Translations under genes and position numbers: made by a program
Assembly: GCA_036703315.1 (NCBI GenBank)
Contig: DATNPH010000014.1
Span: 3,441 to 67,440 of the forward strand
Source: DATNPH01 sp036703315
GTDB lineage: Bacteria; Cyanobacteriota; Cyanobacteriia; Cyanobacteriales; Coleofasciculaceae
Direction of reading: 5' to 3'
Length of the DNA stretch: 64,000 bases
Notes under the pieces: model-generated
Databases searched by the model: none
Told to the model about the DNA's origin: nothing
The model's input: the letters and a program-made list of their open reading frames with translations, nothing else
Shown: piece after piece, positions 25,098 to 34,066 of the stretch
How the letters are laid out: every line of letters begins with the position of its first letter
Numbering within the stretch: the stretch's first letter is position 1

Positions 25098-25556
25098 CGG
25101 CTCATTCCTTTATATGGGTTCTGCCAATCAAATGGTTTGGAAACATGTTGATTGCTTAGTTTTATCCAAGTACATTGCATCCAAATTGGATGTATGCCCT
25201 TAGTGATCCATTTTGACAATCCCACAGCTTTAACGTAGTGGAGCTTGGGCAAAAGTGGGATGCACCCAACTTGAAACCTCTAGATGAGTAGAAAATGTCC
25301 CTCGCTCTTAAATACGAAGAGCGTCTTAAGTAGAAATTCTCTGCCATTTGGTAGGTAGCAATACAGTTGGGATCGATAGACATCCTTAAAGATGACCGTT
25401 GACCCTCAGCTGAAGACGTATCCTGAACGCTGTAAGTCATCCTATTTTAGATTTTGGATTTGAACCCTCTAGATAAACCGGGGGTTTGAACTGTAGTCGG
25501 CTAAACCGTAATCCAAAATTGGCAATCTAAAATCCAAAATGAATTAGAGGAGAGAT
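25098..25556. other. Divergent intergenic region gloA/eno
   Basis: This 459-bp region holds a short inverted repeat (GCATCCAA/TTGGATGT, 25177-25195) and repeat-like AATCTAAAATCCAAAAT just before eno. GAGGAGA at about 25547 is the eno ribosome-binding site. Frames running through it show no domain. Confidence 0.45.
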
Positions 25557-26846
25557 ATGCTCAATAAGCCAGAAACTGCCATTGACGCCATTGATGCCAG
25601 AGAAATTTTAGACTCTCGTGGACGTCCTACTGTAGAAGCCGAAGTGCGTCTCGTTACAGGCGCAGTGGGAGTTGCCCAAGTTCCTAGCGGAGCCTCTACT
25701 GGTACCTTTGAAGCCCATGAACTGCGGGATGATGACTCCCGACGTTACGGTGGCAAAGGGGTACTCACAGCTGTGCGGAATGTTAAAGAGAAAATCACCC
25801 CTGAGTTGTTGGGTATGGATGCTCTTGACCAGGCTTCGATTGACAAAAAAATGATTCACCGGGATGGTTCCCCGAACAAAAAGAACTTGGGAGCCAATGC
25901 CATTCTTGCTGTCTCGCTGGCGACGGCTAAGGCAGCTGCTGATGATTTGGCAATCCCCCTCTATCGTTATCTGGGGGGACCCCTCTCCAATCTGCTGCCA
26001 GTACCCTTGATGAACGTTATCAATGGGGGTGCTCATGCGGATAATAATGTGGATTTTCAGGAGTTCATGATTGTACCTGTGGGAGCGCAAACGTTTCGGG
26101 AGGCGCTGCGCTGGGGTGCTGAGGTGTTTGCTGCTTTAGCTAAGGTGTTGAAGGACAAAAAATTGCTGACGGGTGTTGGTGATGAAGGTGGTTTTGCTCC
26201 CAATCTGGAGTCCAATCAAGCGGCTTTGGAATTGCTGATTGCGGCGATCGAAAAGGCTGGGTATAAGCCAGGAGAGGAAGTCGCGCTGGCAATGGATGTT
26301 GCAGCGAGTGAGTTCTATAAAGAGGGTCAGTATGTTTATGATGGGGCATCTCACTCGCCCGAGGAGTTTATTGATTATTTGGCATCGTTGGTGGATCAAT
26401 ACCCGATTGTTTCGATTGAAGATGGATTGCATGAAGAAGATTGGCCGAACTGGCAATTGTTAACCCAGAAGTTGGGTTCGCGCATTCAGTTAGTCGGTGA
26501 TGACCTCTTCGTGACCAACCCCACACGCCTTTCTAAAGGAATTGAGCAAAAAGCAGGTAACTCTATCCTAATTAAGCTCAATCAAATCGGCTCTTTGACG
26601 GAAACGCTGGAAACCATTGACCTAGCAACCCGCAACGGTTTCCGCTCAGTGATTAGTCACCGTTCTGGAGAAACAGAAGATACGACCATTGCCGATTTAG
26701 CTGTGGCAACGCGTGCTGGTCAAATCAAAACGGGTTCATTGTGCCGCAGTGAGCGAGTCGCCAAATACAATCGCCTGCTGCGGATTGAAGATGAACTAGG
26801 CGATCGCGCTATCTATGCTGCAACAGTAGGCATGGGACCAAAGTAG
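25557..26846 (+). CDS. eno: Enolase (phosphopyruvate hydratase)
   Basis: This glycolytic enzyme interconverts 2-phosphoglycerate and phosphoenolpyruvate in the cytosol. Catalytic residues are intact: E210 in GDEGGFAPN and K340 in ILIKLNQIGS, with Mg ligands D247, E288 and D315. The N-terminus AIDAREILDSRGRPTVEAEV and the SHRSGETEDTTIADLAVAT signature are standard. At 429 aa it is normal in length. The ATG at 25557 follows GAGGAGA with good spacing, suggesting strong translation. Confidence 0.98.
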   Translation: MLNKPETAIDAIDAREILDSRGRPTVEAEVRLVTGAVGVAQVPSGASTGTFEAHELRDDDSRRYGGKGVLTAVRNVKEKITPELLGMDALDQASIDKKMIHRDGSPNKKNLGANAILAVSLATAKAAADDLAIPLYRYLGGPLSNLLPVPLMNVINGGAHADNNVDFQEFMIVPVGAQTFREALRWGAEVFAALAKVLKDKKLLTGVGDEGGFAPNLESNQAALELLIAAIEKAGYKPGEEVALAMDVAASEFYKEGQYVYDGASHSPEEFIDYLASLVDQYPIVSIEDGLHEEDWPNWQLLTQKLGSRIQLVGDDLFVTNPTRLSKGIEQKAGNSILIKLNQIGSLTETLETIDLATRNGFRSVISHRSGETEDTTIADLAVATRAGQIKTGSLCRSERVAKYNRLLRIEDELGDRAIYAATVGMGPK

Positions 26847-27151
26847 GCACTACTACATCACGCCGAAAGTTTCTTACTAGTTCCGAGGTAGGGGAAGCAG
26901 GGGAGGCAAGGGGAGAATTTTACTAAAGAAGTCTGACGTGTAAAGGATGAAGTAAGAATTTATCGGTAAATGCCGGACTTAATATCTCTCTGCCCCCACT
27001 CCCCACTCCCCACTCCCTATTTTCAACTCAGCTCATTTTTCCAAAATTACACTGACCACAAAGAGATTAGACCTCTTGCCTTCTTTGTGGTACAAATGTT
27101 TGAAAAAATTATCGCCTCTTGTTTACCAGAGACAGGAAGGCTTGAAACCTC
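26847..27151. other. Intergenic region with heptamer repeats
   Basis: This 305-bp gap contains GGGGAAGCAGGGGAGGC purine repeats (about 26891-26912) and CACTCCC heptamers (about 26998-27018). It has no gene. The repeats match the type that interrupts recJ. Confidence 0.5.
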
Positions 27152-28222
27152 ATGACAGAATTCCTATCGAACCTCCCCAACTGGAACGCCCTAGCTGAGC
27201 ATTCCCTGGCTGGTGAACAGCTTACCCGTGAGGAAGCGCAAGCGGTACTTCGCGCCCCTGATGTCGCCCTGCTTGACCAACTAGCTGCTGCCTACCGAGT
27301 GCGCTATCACCATTGGGGAAATCGGGTGCGACTCCATTTTCTGCTCAATGCTCAGAGCGGTCTGTGTCCGGAGGATTGCCATTATTGCTCCCAGTCCAAA
27401 ATCTCTACAGCCGAGATCGAGAAGTACCCACTCGTGGCTAGGGAAAAAATCCTCAACGCCGCCGAACGGGCTGCAAAATTGAAGGCAGGAACCTTCTGCT
27501 TGGTCATCTCTGGGCGCTCGCCCACAGAATCAGTTTTCACGAAGGTTTTGGACGCGGTGCGATCGGTAAAGGAGAACTACGACCTCAAAGTTTGCACCTG
27601 CTTGGGACTGCTAAGCGAAGACCAGGCGCAGCGTTTAGCGGCAGCAGGAGTAGATCGGGTCAATCACAATCTCAACACCTCAGAGGGCTACCATGCCCAA
27701 ATCTGCACTACCCATACCTTCGACGATCGCATCGCTACATTGAGGCATGTTAAGGCAGCAGGAATAACCACTTGCTCCGGGGGAATTCTTGGTATGGGGG
27801 AGTCAGACGATGATGTAATCGACTTAGCATTTGCCCTACGGGAACTGGAAGTAACCAGCGTCCCGCTTAATTTTCTGATTCCTATTCCTGGCACTCCCTT
27901 TGAAACCCTGCGAGAGCTGAACCCGCGTCGATGCTTACGCATCCTCTGCCTCTTCCGCTTCCTGCTCCCAGCTCAGGAGATTCGGATTGCTGGGGGTCGG
28001 GAGGTTCATTTGCGATCGCTCCAGCCACTGGGACTCTACCCAGCGAACTCCATCTTTATCGGTGACTACCTCACCACGCCTGGGCAGGCTGCCCATAGTG
28101 ACCTAGAAATGATTCGCGATGCCGGATTCGTTCTGGAGGCACCAGATGGCTCTGTATTAGAGGAAGACTCACTGAGACGGCGTCTGGAAAGTCAAAAGTC
28201 AAAAGTTAAAACTCAAAAATAG
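27152..28222 (+). CDS. bioB: Biotin synthase
   Basis: This radical-SAM enzyme inserts sulfur into dethiobiotin. The 4Fe-4S cysteines are C72, C76 and C79 in CPEDCHYC, followed by NLNTSEGYHAQICTTHTFDD and AGGREVHLRSLQPLGLYPAN. The N-terminus LTREEAQAVLRAP is typical. The 356-aa protein ends ESQKSKVKTQK. This basic tail is encoded by four tandem heptamers (28190-28217) and is not part of the usual fold. No other bio genes are nearby. Confidence 0.97.
   Translation: MTEFLSNLPNWNALAEHSLAGEQLTREEAQAVLRAPDVALLDQLAAAYRVRYHHWGNRVRLHFLLNAQSGLCPEDCHYCSQSKISTAEIEKYPLVAREKILNAAERAAKLKAGTFCLVISGRSPTESVFTKVLDAVRSVKENYDLKVCTCLGLLSEDQAQRLAAAGVDRVNHNLNTSEGYHAQICTTHTFDDRIATLRHVKAAGITTCSGGILGMGESDDDVIDLAFALRELEVTSVPLNFLIPIPGTPFETLRELNPRRCLRILCLFRFLLPAQEIRIAGGREVHLRSLQPLGLYPANSIFIGDYLTTPGQAAHSDLEMIRDAGFVLEAPDGSVLEEDSLRRRLESQKSKVKTQK
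28190..28217. repeat. Heptamer repeat encoding the bioB C-terminal tail
   Basis: AGTCAAA, AGTCAAA, AGTTAAA and ACTCAAA run in tandem and are translated before the TAG stop at 28220. The unit is the same as the intergenic AGTCAAA repeats near 12000. Confidence 0.75.
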
Positions 28223-28283
28223 GATACCTGCAAACCAAAAATGATTCTTCCTTTTGAAGTTTGAATTTTGAATTGAAAAAAGT

Positions 28284-28332
28284 CAGGTTGAAAGTTGGGA
28301 TGATAACCTTCAACCTGCAAACTTTCAACCTG
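28284..28332. terminator. Long inverted repeat between convergent bioB and argC
   Basis: CAGGTTGAAAGTT (28284-28296) is the inverse of AACTTTCAACCTG (28320-28332), giving a 13-bp stem with a 23-nt loop. It lies between converging genes and could end both transcripts, although no T-run is present. Confidence 0.45.
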
Positions 28333-28333
28333 T

Positions 28334-29392
28334 CTAGGGATAAAAACTTAGCTGAGGCAAACCAAGCGTTTCTTCCCAACCCATCATCAAGTTCATACAC
28401 TGTATTGCTTGACCAGCTTGACCTTTAATCAAGTTATCAGTGGCTGACATTACGATCACTCTGCCAGTCCGGGGATCGACTTCCAGACCGATGTAACAAA
28501 GATTTGTGCCACAAGCCCATTTAGTTTGGGGATAGGTACCTGCCGGCAACACCCGGATAAACGGACTTGCTCGGTAGAATGCTGTATAAATTGTGATCAA
28601 ATCTTCTCGTACCAACCCTGGATCGCGTAGGGTGGCATAAACGGTTGCCAGAAGCCCCCGCACCATTGGAATTAGATGAGGAGTAAACTGCACCATGACA
28701 TCGTGACCCGCTAAATCGCTACAAATTTGCTCGATTTCTGGGATATGTCGATGACGAGCAACGCCATAGGGTGCCAAGGAGTTGTCGGCTTCTGCCAATA
28801 AGAGATTGGTTTTCGCCGTGCGTCCGCCACCGGATGTCCCTGATTTAGCATCAATGATTGCTGTTTCCGGGATGATAAGTCCTTGCTTCAACAGTGGTGC
28901 AAGTGCTAACAGACTGGTCGTGACATAGCAACCTGGACAACCTACGAGCTGGGCGTCGGCAATGCGATCGCGATACAGTTCCGGTAAGCCATAAACAGCT
29001 GATGCTGCGACTTCTTGGTCGTGTCGATCTCCACCGTACCAGCTTTTATAAGTCTCCAAGTTCTTAAACCGATAGTCAGCTGAAAGGTCGAGAACCTTAC
29101 ATCCCTTTGATAGCAGGGTTGGTGCCATCTCAAGGGCTAAACCATTCGGCAAAGAGATAAATACGACCTTACAGCGCGCCGCTATTGCATCTAAGTCAAT
29201 CGACTCAATCGTCAAATCAACACGATGACCTAAATGAGGGTATAGATCAGCAAAGGGCTTGCCAGCACTGCTATCTCCCCCTAAGTAACTCACTTCGACT
29301 CCTGGGTGATCCATCAAGAGTCGTACAAGCTGCACGCCACCATAGCCTGATGCGCCGATTATTCCTACGGGCAGGCGTTCTAAATCACCCAT
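28334..29392 (-). CDS. argC: N-acetyl-gamma-glutamyl-phosphate reductase
   Basis: An arginine biosynthesis enzyme that reduces N-acetylglutamyl phosphate to the semialdehyde with NADPH. The nucleotide-binding loop is GIIGASGYGGVQLVRLL (10-26), and the catalytic cysteine is C155 in GCPGCYVT. HRHIPEIEQ and ATDNLIKGQAGQAIQCMNLM are family signatures. The 352-aa length is normal. It is transcribed toward bioB and is divergent from ribBA across 213 bp. Confidence 0.98.
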   Translation of the reverse strand: MGDLERLPVGIIGASGYGGVQLVRLLMDHPGVEVSYLGGDSSAGKPFADLYPHLGHRVDLTIESIDLDAIAARCKVVFISLPNGLALEMAPTLLSKGCKVLDLSADYRFKNLETYKSWYGGDRHDQEVAASAVYGLPELYRDRIADAQLVGCPGCYVTTSLLALAPLLKQGLIIPETAIIDAKSGTSGGGRTAKTNLLLAEADNSLAPYGVARHRHIPEIEQICSDLAGHDVMVQFTPHLIPMVRGLLATVYATLRDPGLVREDLITIYTAFYRASPFIRVLPAGTYPQTKWACGTNLCYIGLEVDPRTGRVIVMSATDNLIKGQAGQAIQCMNLMMGWEETLGLPQLSFYP

Positions 29393-29605
29393 AATATTTC
29401 TTTCCTAAGAGGCTCAAATCGAAAACGGTTTAACATTTGCTGCATTTTAGTATCAAAAGTGAACTTTGGTGGTATAAATCAAAAGGTATTCCACCAACAA
29501 TTATTAAGAGCAACCTCTGCAACGCTTACACCTAAATAAACGGGATACAATCGAGTAGAAACAGTCTTTAGAAATCTTTACGAGTTTATTGCTCGCATTC
29601 TACCA

Positions 29606-31276
29606 GTGGAATCGCCTGAAACTCCTACGTTCAAATTTGACTCGATTGATAATGCCCTGGCAGACCTCAAAGCTGGTCGTGCCTTGGTGGTTGTGGATGA
29701 CGAAAGCCGGGAAAATGAAGGGGATGTAATTTGCGCCGCTCAATTCGCAACACCTGACATGATTAATTTCATGGCAGTAGAGGCGCGAGGACTGATTTGT
29801 CTGGCAATGACGGGTGATCGCCTTGATGCCCTAGAGCTGCCATTGATGGTCACCAAAAATACCGACAGCAACCAGACCGCCTTCACTATCAGTATAGATG
29901 CAGCCTTACACCTTGGCGTCACGACTGGTATCTCTGCTGAAGACCGTGCCCGTACAATCCAGGTAGCGATTAACCCAGGAACTCAACCGAGTGACTTGCG
30001 GCGTCCTGGTCACATTTTTCCCATCCGTGCCAGAGAGGGAGGTGTCTTGAAACGGGCAGGTCATACTGAAGCCGCCGTTGACTTGGCTCGACTGGCAGGT
30101 TTATATCCGTCAGGTGTGATTTGTGAAATCCAGAATTCAGATGGCTCAATGGCGCGGTTGCCACAGTTGATTCAGTATGCTAAAGACCATCAACTGAAAA
30201 TTATCAGCATTGCTGACTTAATCAGTTATCGCCTCAAGTACGATCGCTTTGTCTACCGGGAGACAATCGCGCAATTACCAAGTAGTTTTGGAGAGTTCCA
30301 GATTTACGCTTACCGAAATTCTTTGGATAGCTCAGAACATGTTGCGATCGTTAAGGGAAATCCAGCCGAATTCCAAGACAAACCCGTCATGGTGCGGATG
30401 CACTCCGAATGCCTAACGGGAGATGCTTTGGGTTCACTACGCTGTGACTGCCGAATGCAGCTACAAGCCGCATTGAAGATGATTGAAAATGCGGGTCAGG
30501 GAGTAGTAGTTTATTTGCGGCAAGAAGGGCGAGGAATTGGTCTAATCAATAAGCTGAAGGCGTATTCGTTACAAGACTTGGGACTGGATACAGTCGAAGC
30601 CAATGAACGATTAGGATTCCCGGCTGACCTACGGGACTACGGGATGGGAGCACAAATGCTCAATGACTTAGGCGTCAAAAAAATTCGCTTGATTACGAAT
30701 AACCCCCGCAAAATCGCTGGTTTGAAAGGTTATGGCATTGAGGTGATTGATCGAGTGCCACTGCTGATCGAAGCGAATGACTACAATTCTACCTATCTAG
30801 CAACAAAGGCTCAGAAGCTGGGTCATATGCTGTTGCAGACCTATCTAGTCACGGTTGCGATTCACTGGCAGGATGCTCCTCAGCCGATCACAGAGCGCTA
30901 CGAGCGATTGGAGAAGCTGCGGCATTTGGTGCATAGCCAGCACCTCCTATTGCAGGAAGAGGCACGACCGGTAGCGATCGCTGTGTTTGGCAAGCCTTCC
31001 TTAATTGTCCACTTAGGTTTTGACCAAGCTCAGTTGGCAACAGCAGATTGGTACAAATCCTCAAGTCATCCCTATGTGCAGGCGATCGCTCAAATTCTAG
31101 ACAGTTTGAGTGAATGGCCTCAACTAGGACGCTTAGAATTTCTAGTGTCTCCCGGTAACGATCCCCTGACTAGCTTACAGGTTCAGCTAGACCGCCAAAC
31201 GTTCCCTCTGACTGAGCGACCTTCCTCTATATGCCGCAATTTAACGACTCAAAAAATCTACAGCTTTGTAAAGTAG
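29606..31276 (+). CDS. ribBA: Bifunctional 3,4-dihydroxy-2-butanone-4-phosphate synthase / GTP cyclohydrolase II
   Basis: This fusion supplies both precursors of riboflavin. The RibB part spans about 11-210 with the acidic loop RENEGD (35-40) and the RAGHTEAAVDLARLAG segment. The RibA part spans about 215-410 with zinc ligands C269, C280 and C282 (CLTGDALGSLRCDC) and RQEGRGIGL. A further extension of about 145 residues (411-556) of no recognised fold follows; such tails are known in cyanobacterial RibBA. The start is GTG 29606. No FMN riboswitch was recognised upstream. Confidence 0.96.
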   Translation: MESPETPTFKFDSIDNALADLKAGRALVVVDDESRENEGDVICAAQFATPDMINFMAVEARGLICLAMTGDRLDALELPLMVTKNTDSNQTAFTISIDAALHLGVTTGISAEDRARTIQVAINPGTQPSDLRRPGHIFPIRAREGGVLKRAGHTEAAVDLARLAGLYPSGVICEIQNSDGSMARLPQLIQYAKDHQLKIISIADLISYRLKYDRFVYRETIAQLPSSFGEFQIYAYRNSLDSSEHVAIVKGNPAEFQDKPVMVRMHSECLTGDALGSLRCDCRMQLQAALKMIENAGQGVVVYLRQEGRGIGLINKLKAYSLQDLGLDTVEANERLGFPADLRDYGMGAQMLNDLGVKKIRLITNNPRKIAGLKGYGIEVIDRVPLLIEANDYNSTYLATKAQKLGHMLLQTYLVTVAIHWQDAPQPITERYERLEKLRHLVHSQHLLLQEEARPVAIAVFGKPSLIVHLGFDQAQLATADWYKSSSHPYVQAIAQILDSLSEWPQLGRLEFLVSPGNDPLTSLQVQLDRQTFPLTERPSSICRNLTTQKIYSFVK

Positions 31277-31332
31277 CTGTTAGCCTGTTGTCTTGTAGAA
31301 ATTGACTTGGAAGCCAACGGCAACTGAAACTC

Positions 31333-31363
31333 AACAGAGACGTCCCACTGGGACGTCTCTGTT
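31333..31363. terminator. Strong bidirectional terminator hairpin
   Basis: AACAGAGACGTCCC (31333-31346) and GGGACGTCTCTGTT (31350-31363) form a perfect 14-bp stem with a 3-nt loop. It lies between ribBA and the convergent small gene at 31388 and probably terminates both. Confidence 0.75.
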
Positions 31364-31387
31364 GTAATCATCAGATGAAATTAATCA

Positions 31388-31588
31388 CTAGATAGCTTGC
31401 CGTGAGACAAGCTTTTCAATAGTCGCTTGGGTTTGCTGCAATAGCTGCTCTCGGCTATCTGCTGCCTTAGTGAGATTAGGAACTAAATTCCGGGCTTGTA
31501 ACGCCATGTGAAGCTGAAGCTCAGCCACGTACTCACTGATATCTTCACGGAAAAAATCGTTTGAGGCTTGAGCAGAATGCAAATCCAA
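31388..31588 (-). CDS. Small hypothetical protein with TTG start and strong RBS
   Basis: The sequence AAGGAGG (complement of 31594-31600) lies 5 nt before a TTG at 31588. This decides the start and gives a 66-aa protein, DLHSAQASNDFFREDISEYV... ending KLVSRQAI. The alternative ATG 14 codons upstream has no such signal. The product is helical and acidic, with no cysteine, signal peptide or membrane segment. I recognise no family. It converges on ribBA with a strong hairpin between them. Confidence 0.6.
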   Translation of the reverse strand: MDLHSAQASNDFFREDISEYVAELQLHMALQARNLVPNLTKAADSREQLLQQTQATIEKLVSRQAI

Positions 31589-31893
31589 GGTTTCCTCCTT
31601 ACCTATGTCTACATGTCTCGTCAACATCAATAGACGTTATCACGACCTTTCGTTATTCTTATGACTTTGCAATGAAGTTTAAAATTTGTTTGAGGATTTT
31701 GTTGAAAAGTGTAAAATTGTCAGAAAAATCTTAAAATCAGCTACTTATACTAACAAAGTTTAAGGATAAATCCCAGTTTTTGGAAGGATGAGCGTGGAAT
31801 ATAGATTTGTAAGAGTTTTGGTTTTTGTGGTGTAGTCTGCAAAGCCTGCCTGTTAGTCTCCGCCACTCTCACTATATTATCCAGCAGGTTTAC
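31589..31893. other. AT-rich intergenic region
   Basis: This 305-bp divergent region has a short direct repeat ATGTCTACATGTCT (31604-31617) upstream of the small minus-strand gene. Nothing else is supported. Confidence 0.4.
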
Positions 31894-33093
31894 ATGAACT
31901 TTCAGCTTGAATACGGCACTCTCTCCAATCCTAGAGAATCTCAACGCCTTGGGGACATCCTTTGTCAATGCTTCAACGAATCTGTCAGCGACTGGCAATT
32001 CTATCTGAATAGCCTTGGTCAAGAGAACTTTCGAGTGATTCGTCGTGCCGGAGACGTTGCTGGCGGATTAGCGATTTTACAAATGAATCAGTGGTTTGGC
32101 TCTGAGCCTATACCCATGGCAGGGATTGCCTCTGTGGGAGTGCCACCAGAGCATCGCGGTATGGGTGTAGCGGTTGACTTGCTAAGCCATACCCTCAGAG
32201 AACTCTATGCGAAGGGAGTGCCCCTCTCAACCCTCTATGCTGCCACTCAACGCCCCTATCGAAAAGTGGGATACGAACAAGCCGGAACTTGTTGCCGCTT
32301 TGAACTACCAATCGAGAGTATCAGGGTAGATGTTAGCCAAACGCTTGGAAAAGAGATTCGTAGCATTCCCATGCAGCCTGTTTCACCCAATCCTGAACGA
32401 TTCCAAAATCTCTATCGACAATGGGCGATTAAAAATAATGGCAACCTAGACCGAAATCAGGTGATGTGGCAGCTATTGGTTCAGCCGCAAGGCGAAGAAG
32501 TCGTTTATGCCTATCTGATTGGCAGTGAAGCTCAACCTGAGGGTTATGTCATCTTTAGCCAAAAGAGGACAGTTGTAGATTACGACCTTTGGATCAGAGA
32601 TTGGGTAGCTTTGACTCCAATAGCGGCACGTCGTCTATGGCTGTTCATTGCAGACCACCGTTCCCAAGCCCAAAAGGTGCTGTGGCGTGGTTCTGTCATC
32701 GACCCTCTATTGTTGCTACTCTCAGAGCAGAGTCAGCAAGTCCGCCATCTGGAGCGCTGGTTGCTACGGGTGGTTGATGTTTCCAAAGCGTTGGAGAAAC
32801 GGGGCTATCCAGTAGAAGTGGAAACTCAGTTGCATCTGGAAGTTTGGGATGATTTGCTGCCTGAGAATAAGGGACGGTTTATCTTGAGAGTTTCTGAGGG
32901 TAGAGGTGAGGTGACTAGGGGAGGTAGGGGCGAGTTGCAGTTAGATGTTCGGGGACTTGCACCGCTGTTTACAGGACTATTGACACCTTATCAGTTGCAA
33001 CTTACTGGTCAAATCAAAGCCAGTGATTCTGCTGTTGCAGTTGCCACTCAGCTGTTTAGTGGTTCAGAACCGTGGATGCCTGATAAATTTTGA
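31894..33093 (+). CDS. Eis-like GNAT N-acetyltransferase with SCP2-type C-terminal domain
   Basis: From ATG 31894 (MNFQLEYGTLSNPRE) the product is 399 aa. The first GNAT domain has the acetyl-CoA loop IASVGVPPEHRGMGVAVDLL and the KVGYEQAG strand of the Eis family. A second GNAT-like part follows (YVIFSQKRTVVDYDLWIRDW), and a C-terminal sterol-carrier-like domain begins near LHLEVWDDLLPENKGRF. The three-domain plan matches Eis/enhanced-intracellular-survival acetyltransferases, which act on amines and aminoglycosides. The natural substrate here is unknown. A 23-codon upstream extension lacks family similarity. Confidence 0.88.
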   Translation: MNFQLEYGTLSNPRESQRLGDILCQCFNESVSDWQFYLNSLGQENFRVIRRAGDVAGGLAILQMNQWFGSEPIPMAGIASVGVPPEHRGMGVAVDLLSHTLRELYAKGVPLSTLYAATQRPYRKVGYEQAGTCCRFELPIESIRVDVSQTLGKEIRSIPMQPVSPNPERFQNLYRQWAIKNNGNLDRNQVMWQLLVQPQGEEVVYAYLIGSEAQPEGYVIFSQKRTVVDYDLWIRDWVALTPIAARRLWLFIADHRSQAQKVLWRGSVIDPLLLLLSEQSQQVRHLERWLLRVVDVSKALEKRGYPVEVETQLHLEVWDDLLPENKGRFILRVSEGRGEVTRGGRGELQLDVRGLAPLFTGLLTPYQLQLTGQIKASDSAVAVATQLFSGSEPWMPDKF

Positions 33094-33204
33094 TACCATC
33101 CTTCCAAAAAACGAATTACTCCGCCTTCCCTAGTAAAGCGGAGCATCTCACATTTCTGTCCTCGGATTAAGCTGTCATCCTATTGATTTCATAACAAGTG
33201 TTGC

Positions 33205-33618
33205 TCAAGAAGTAGCATCTTTAATAGCTTGCTTTGCACCCTTAGCCGTGTCCTCAACTCGCTCTTTAACACCTTTTTTGTCTAAGTTATCGGGGTCGCC
33301 ACTAAAGAACCCTTGGCGAGCATTAAGGTCTACTGTTTCAGGGATATTTTCACCGAGCTTCTTAATGTTCTTCAAACCAGTATCGCCAATTCGTCTTTCA
33401 GGACTGTCACCCAGGTCTTCTGCCTTTTGTTGAATTTTTTTGATAGTAGCATCGTCTACTTTGTAAGAATCCACCTCTAGGCTCACTGGCTTAGCTTGCG
33501 CTTGAAACGATGCGCTGTAGCTGAAAGCAGGAATGACTAGAAATGTAATTGCTGCTAGACAAACACTTATAATCTGGCGTAGTCTAATTTTTGGCAGCCA
33601 AGAAATTACTCGATTCAT
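33205..33618 (-). CDS. Exported hypothetical protein, small helical
   Basis: The 137-aa product has a signal peptide (basic MNRVISWLPKIRLRQ, then IISVCLAAITFLVIPAF, cleavage near SYSA). A charged helical mature part follows: DDATIKKIQQKAEDLGDSPE, NIKKLGENIPE, KGVKERVEDTAKGAKQAIKD. TGGAGA precedes the ATG on the minus strand. The repeated charged amphipathic segments resemble small stress- or low-temperature-induced exported proteins of cyanobacteria, but this is an impression only. Confidence 0.65.
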   Translation of the reverse strand: MNRVISWLPKIRLRQIISVCLAAITFLVIPAFSYSASFQAQAKPVSLEVDSYKVDDATIKKIQQKAEDLGDSPERRIGDTGLKNIKKLGENIPETVDLNARQGFFSGDPDNLDKKGVKERVEDTAKGAKQAIKDATS

Positions 33619-34066
33619 GTTAATTCTCCATTAATACTGTTCAAGGGTAATGACAACTTTGGTTGAGTTGTCTTGTTTTTCAGCAAGAATATCGGAGCAG
33701 AAAACTTATGATTTTTTGACAGTGATCGCTCCGATTTCCTGAATTTTTATCTAACCCTGTGAATAGTAAAAAAATATAACTAATTTGGCATCTTCCTTGT
33801 GACGGGTTGAGATACAACGCTGAATTTTTCAGCCATTAAAAACTATCTCTTAATACATAGTAAAACCTATGCCCTAAGAAGGATGAAAGACTGATTTTGA
33901 AACTACACTGTAGCGCCAAGACAGACTAAATCTTTTATCCTTCATCCTTAAAAAGCTGTCGCTGCGTCCGCTATGCTGCTAGCGCACGCAAAGCGGTAGC
34001 GACGCTCTTGAGCGTTTACGCAGCAGACGCTACCATCCTTTACACTTCAGCCTTTAGTTAACCTCT
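33619..34066. other. Intergenic region with mini-palindromes
   Basis: This 448-bp gap holds matching ATCCTTCATCCTT-type repeats and a dense cluster of short palindromes at 33953-34035 (units such as GCGTCCGC, GCTAGCGC and ACGCTCTTGAGCGT). The cluster recalls the CTCCGTA-type cluster near 8770-8900. No gene is seen. Confidence 0.5.

Noticed and set aside
25162..25440. 92-aa minus-strand frame upstream of gloA
   Set aside because: No domain, no start signal, and located in a divergent promoter region.
29393..29605. FMN riboswitch upstream of ribBA
   Set aside because: None of the conserved RFN elements could be found in the 213-bp spacer.
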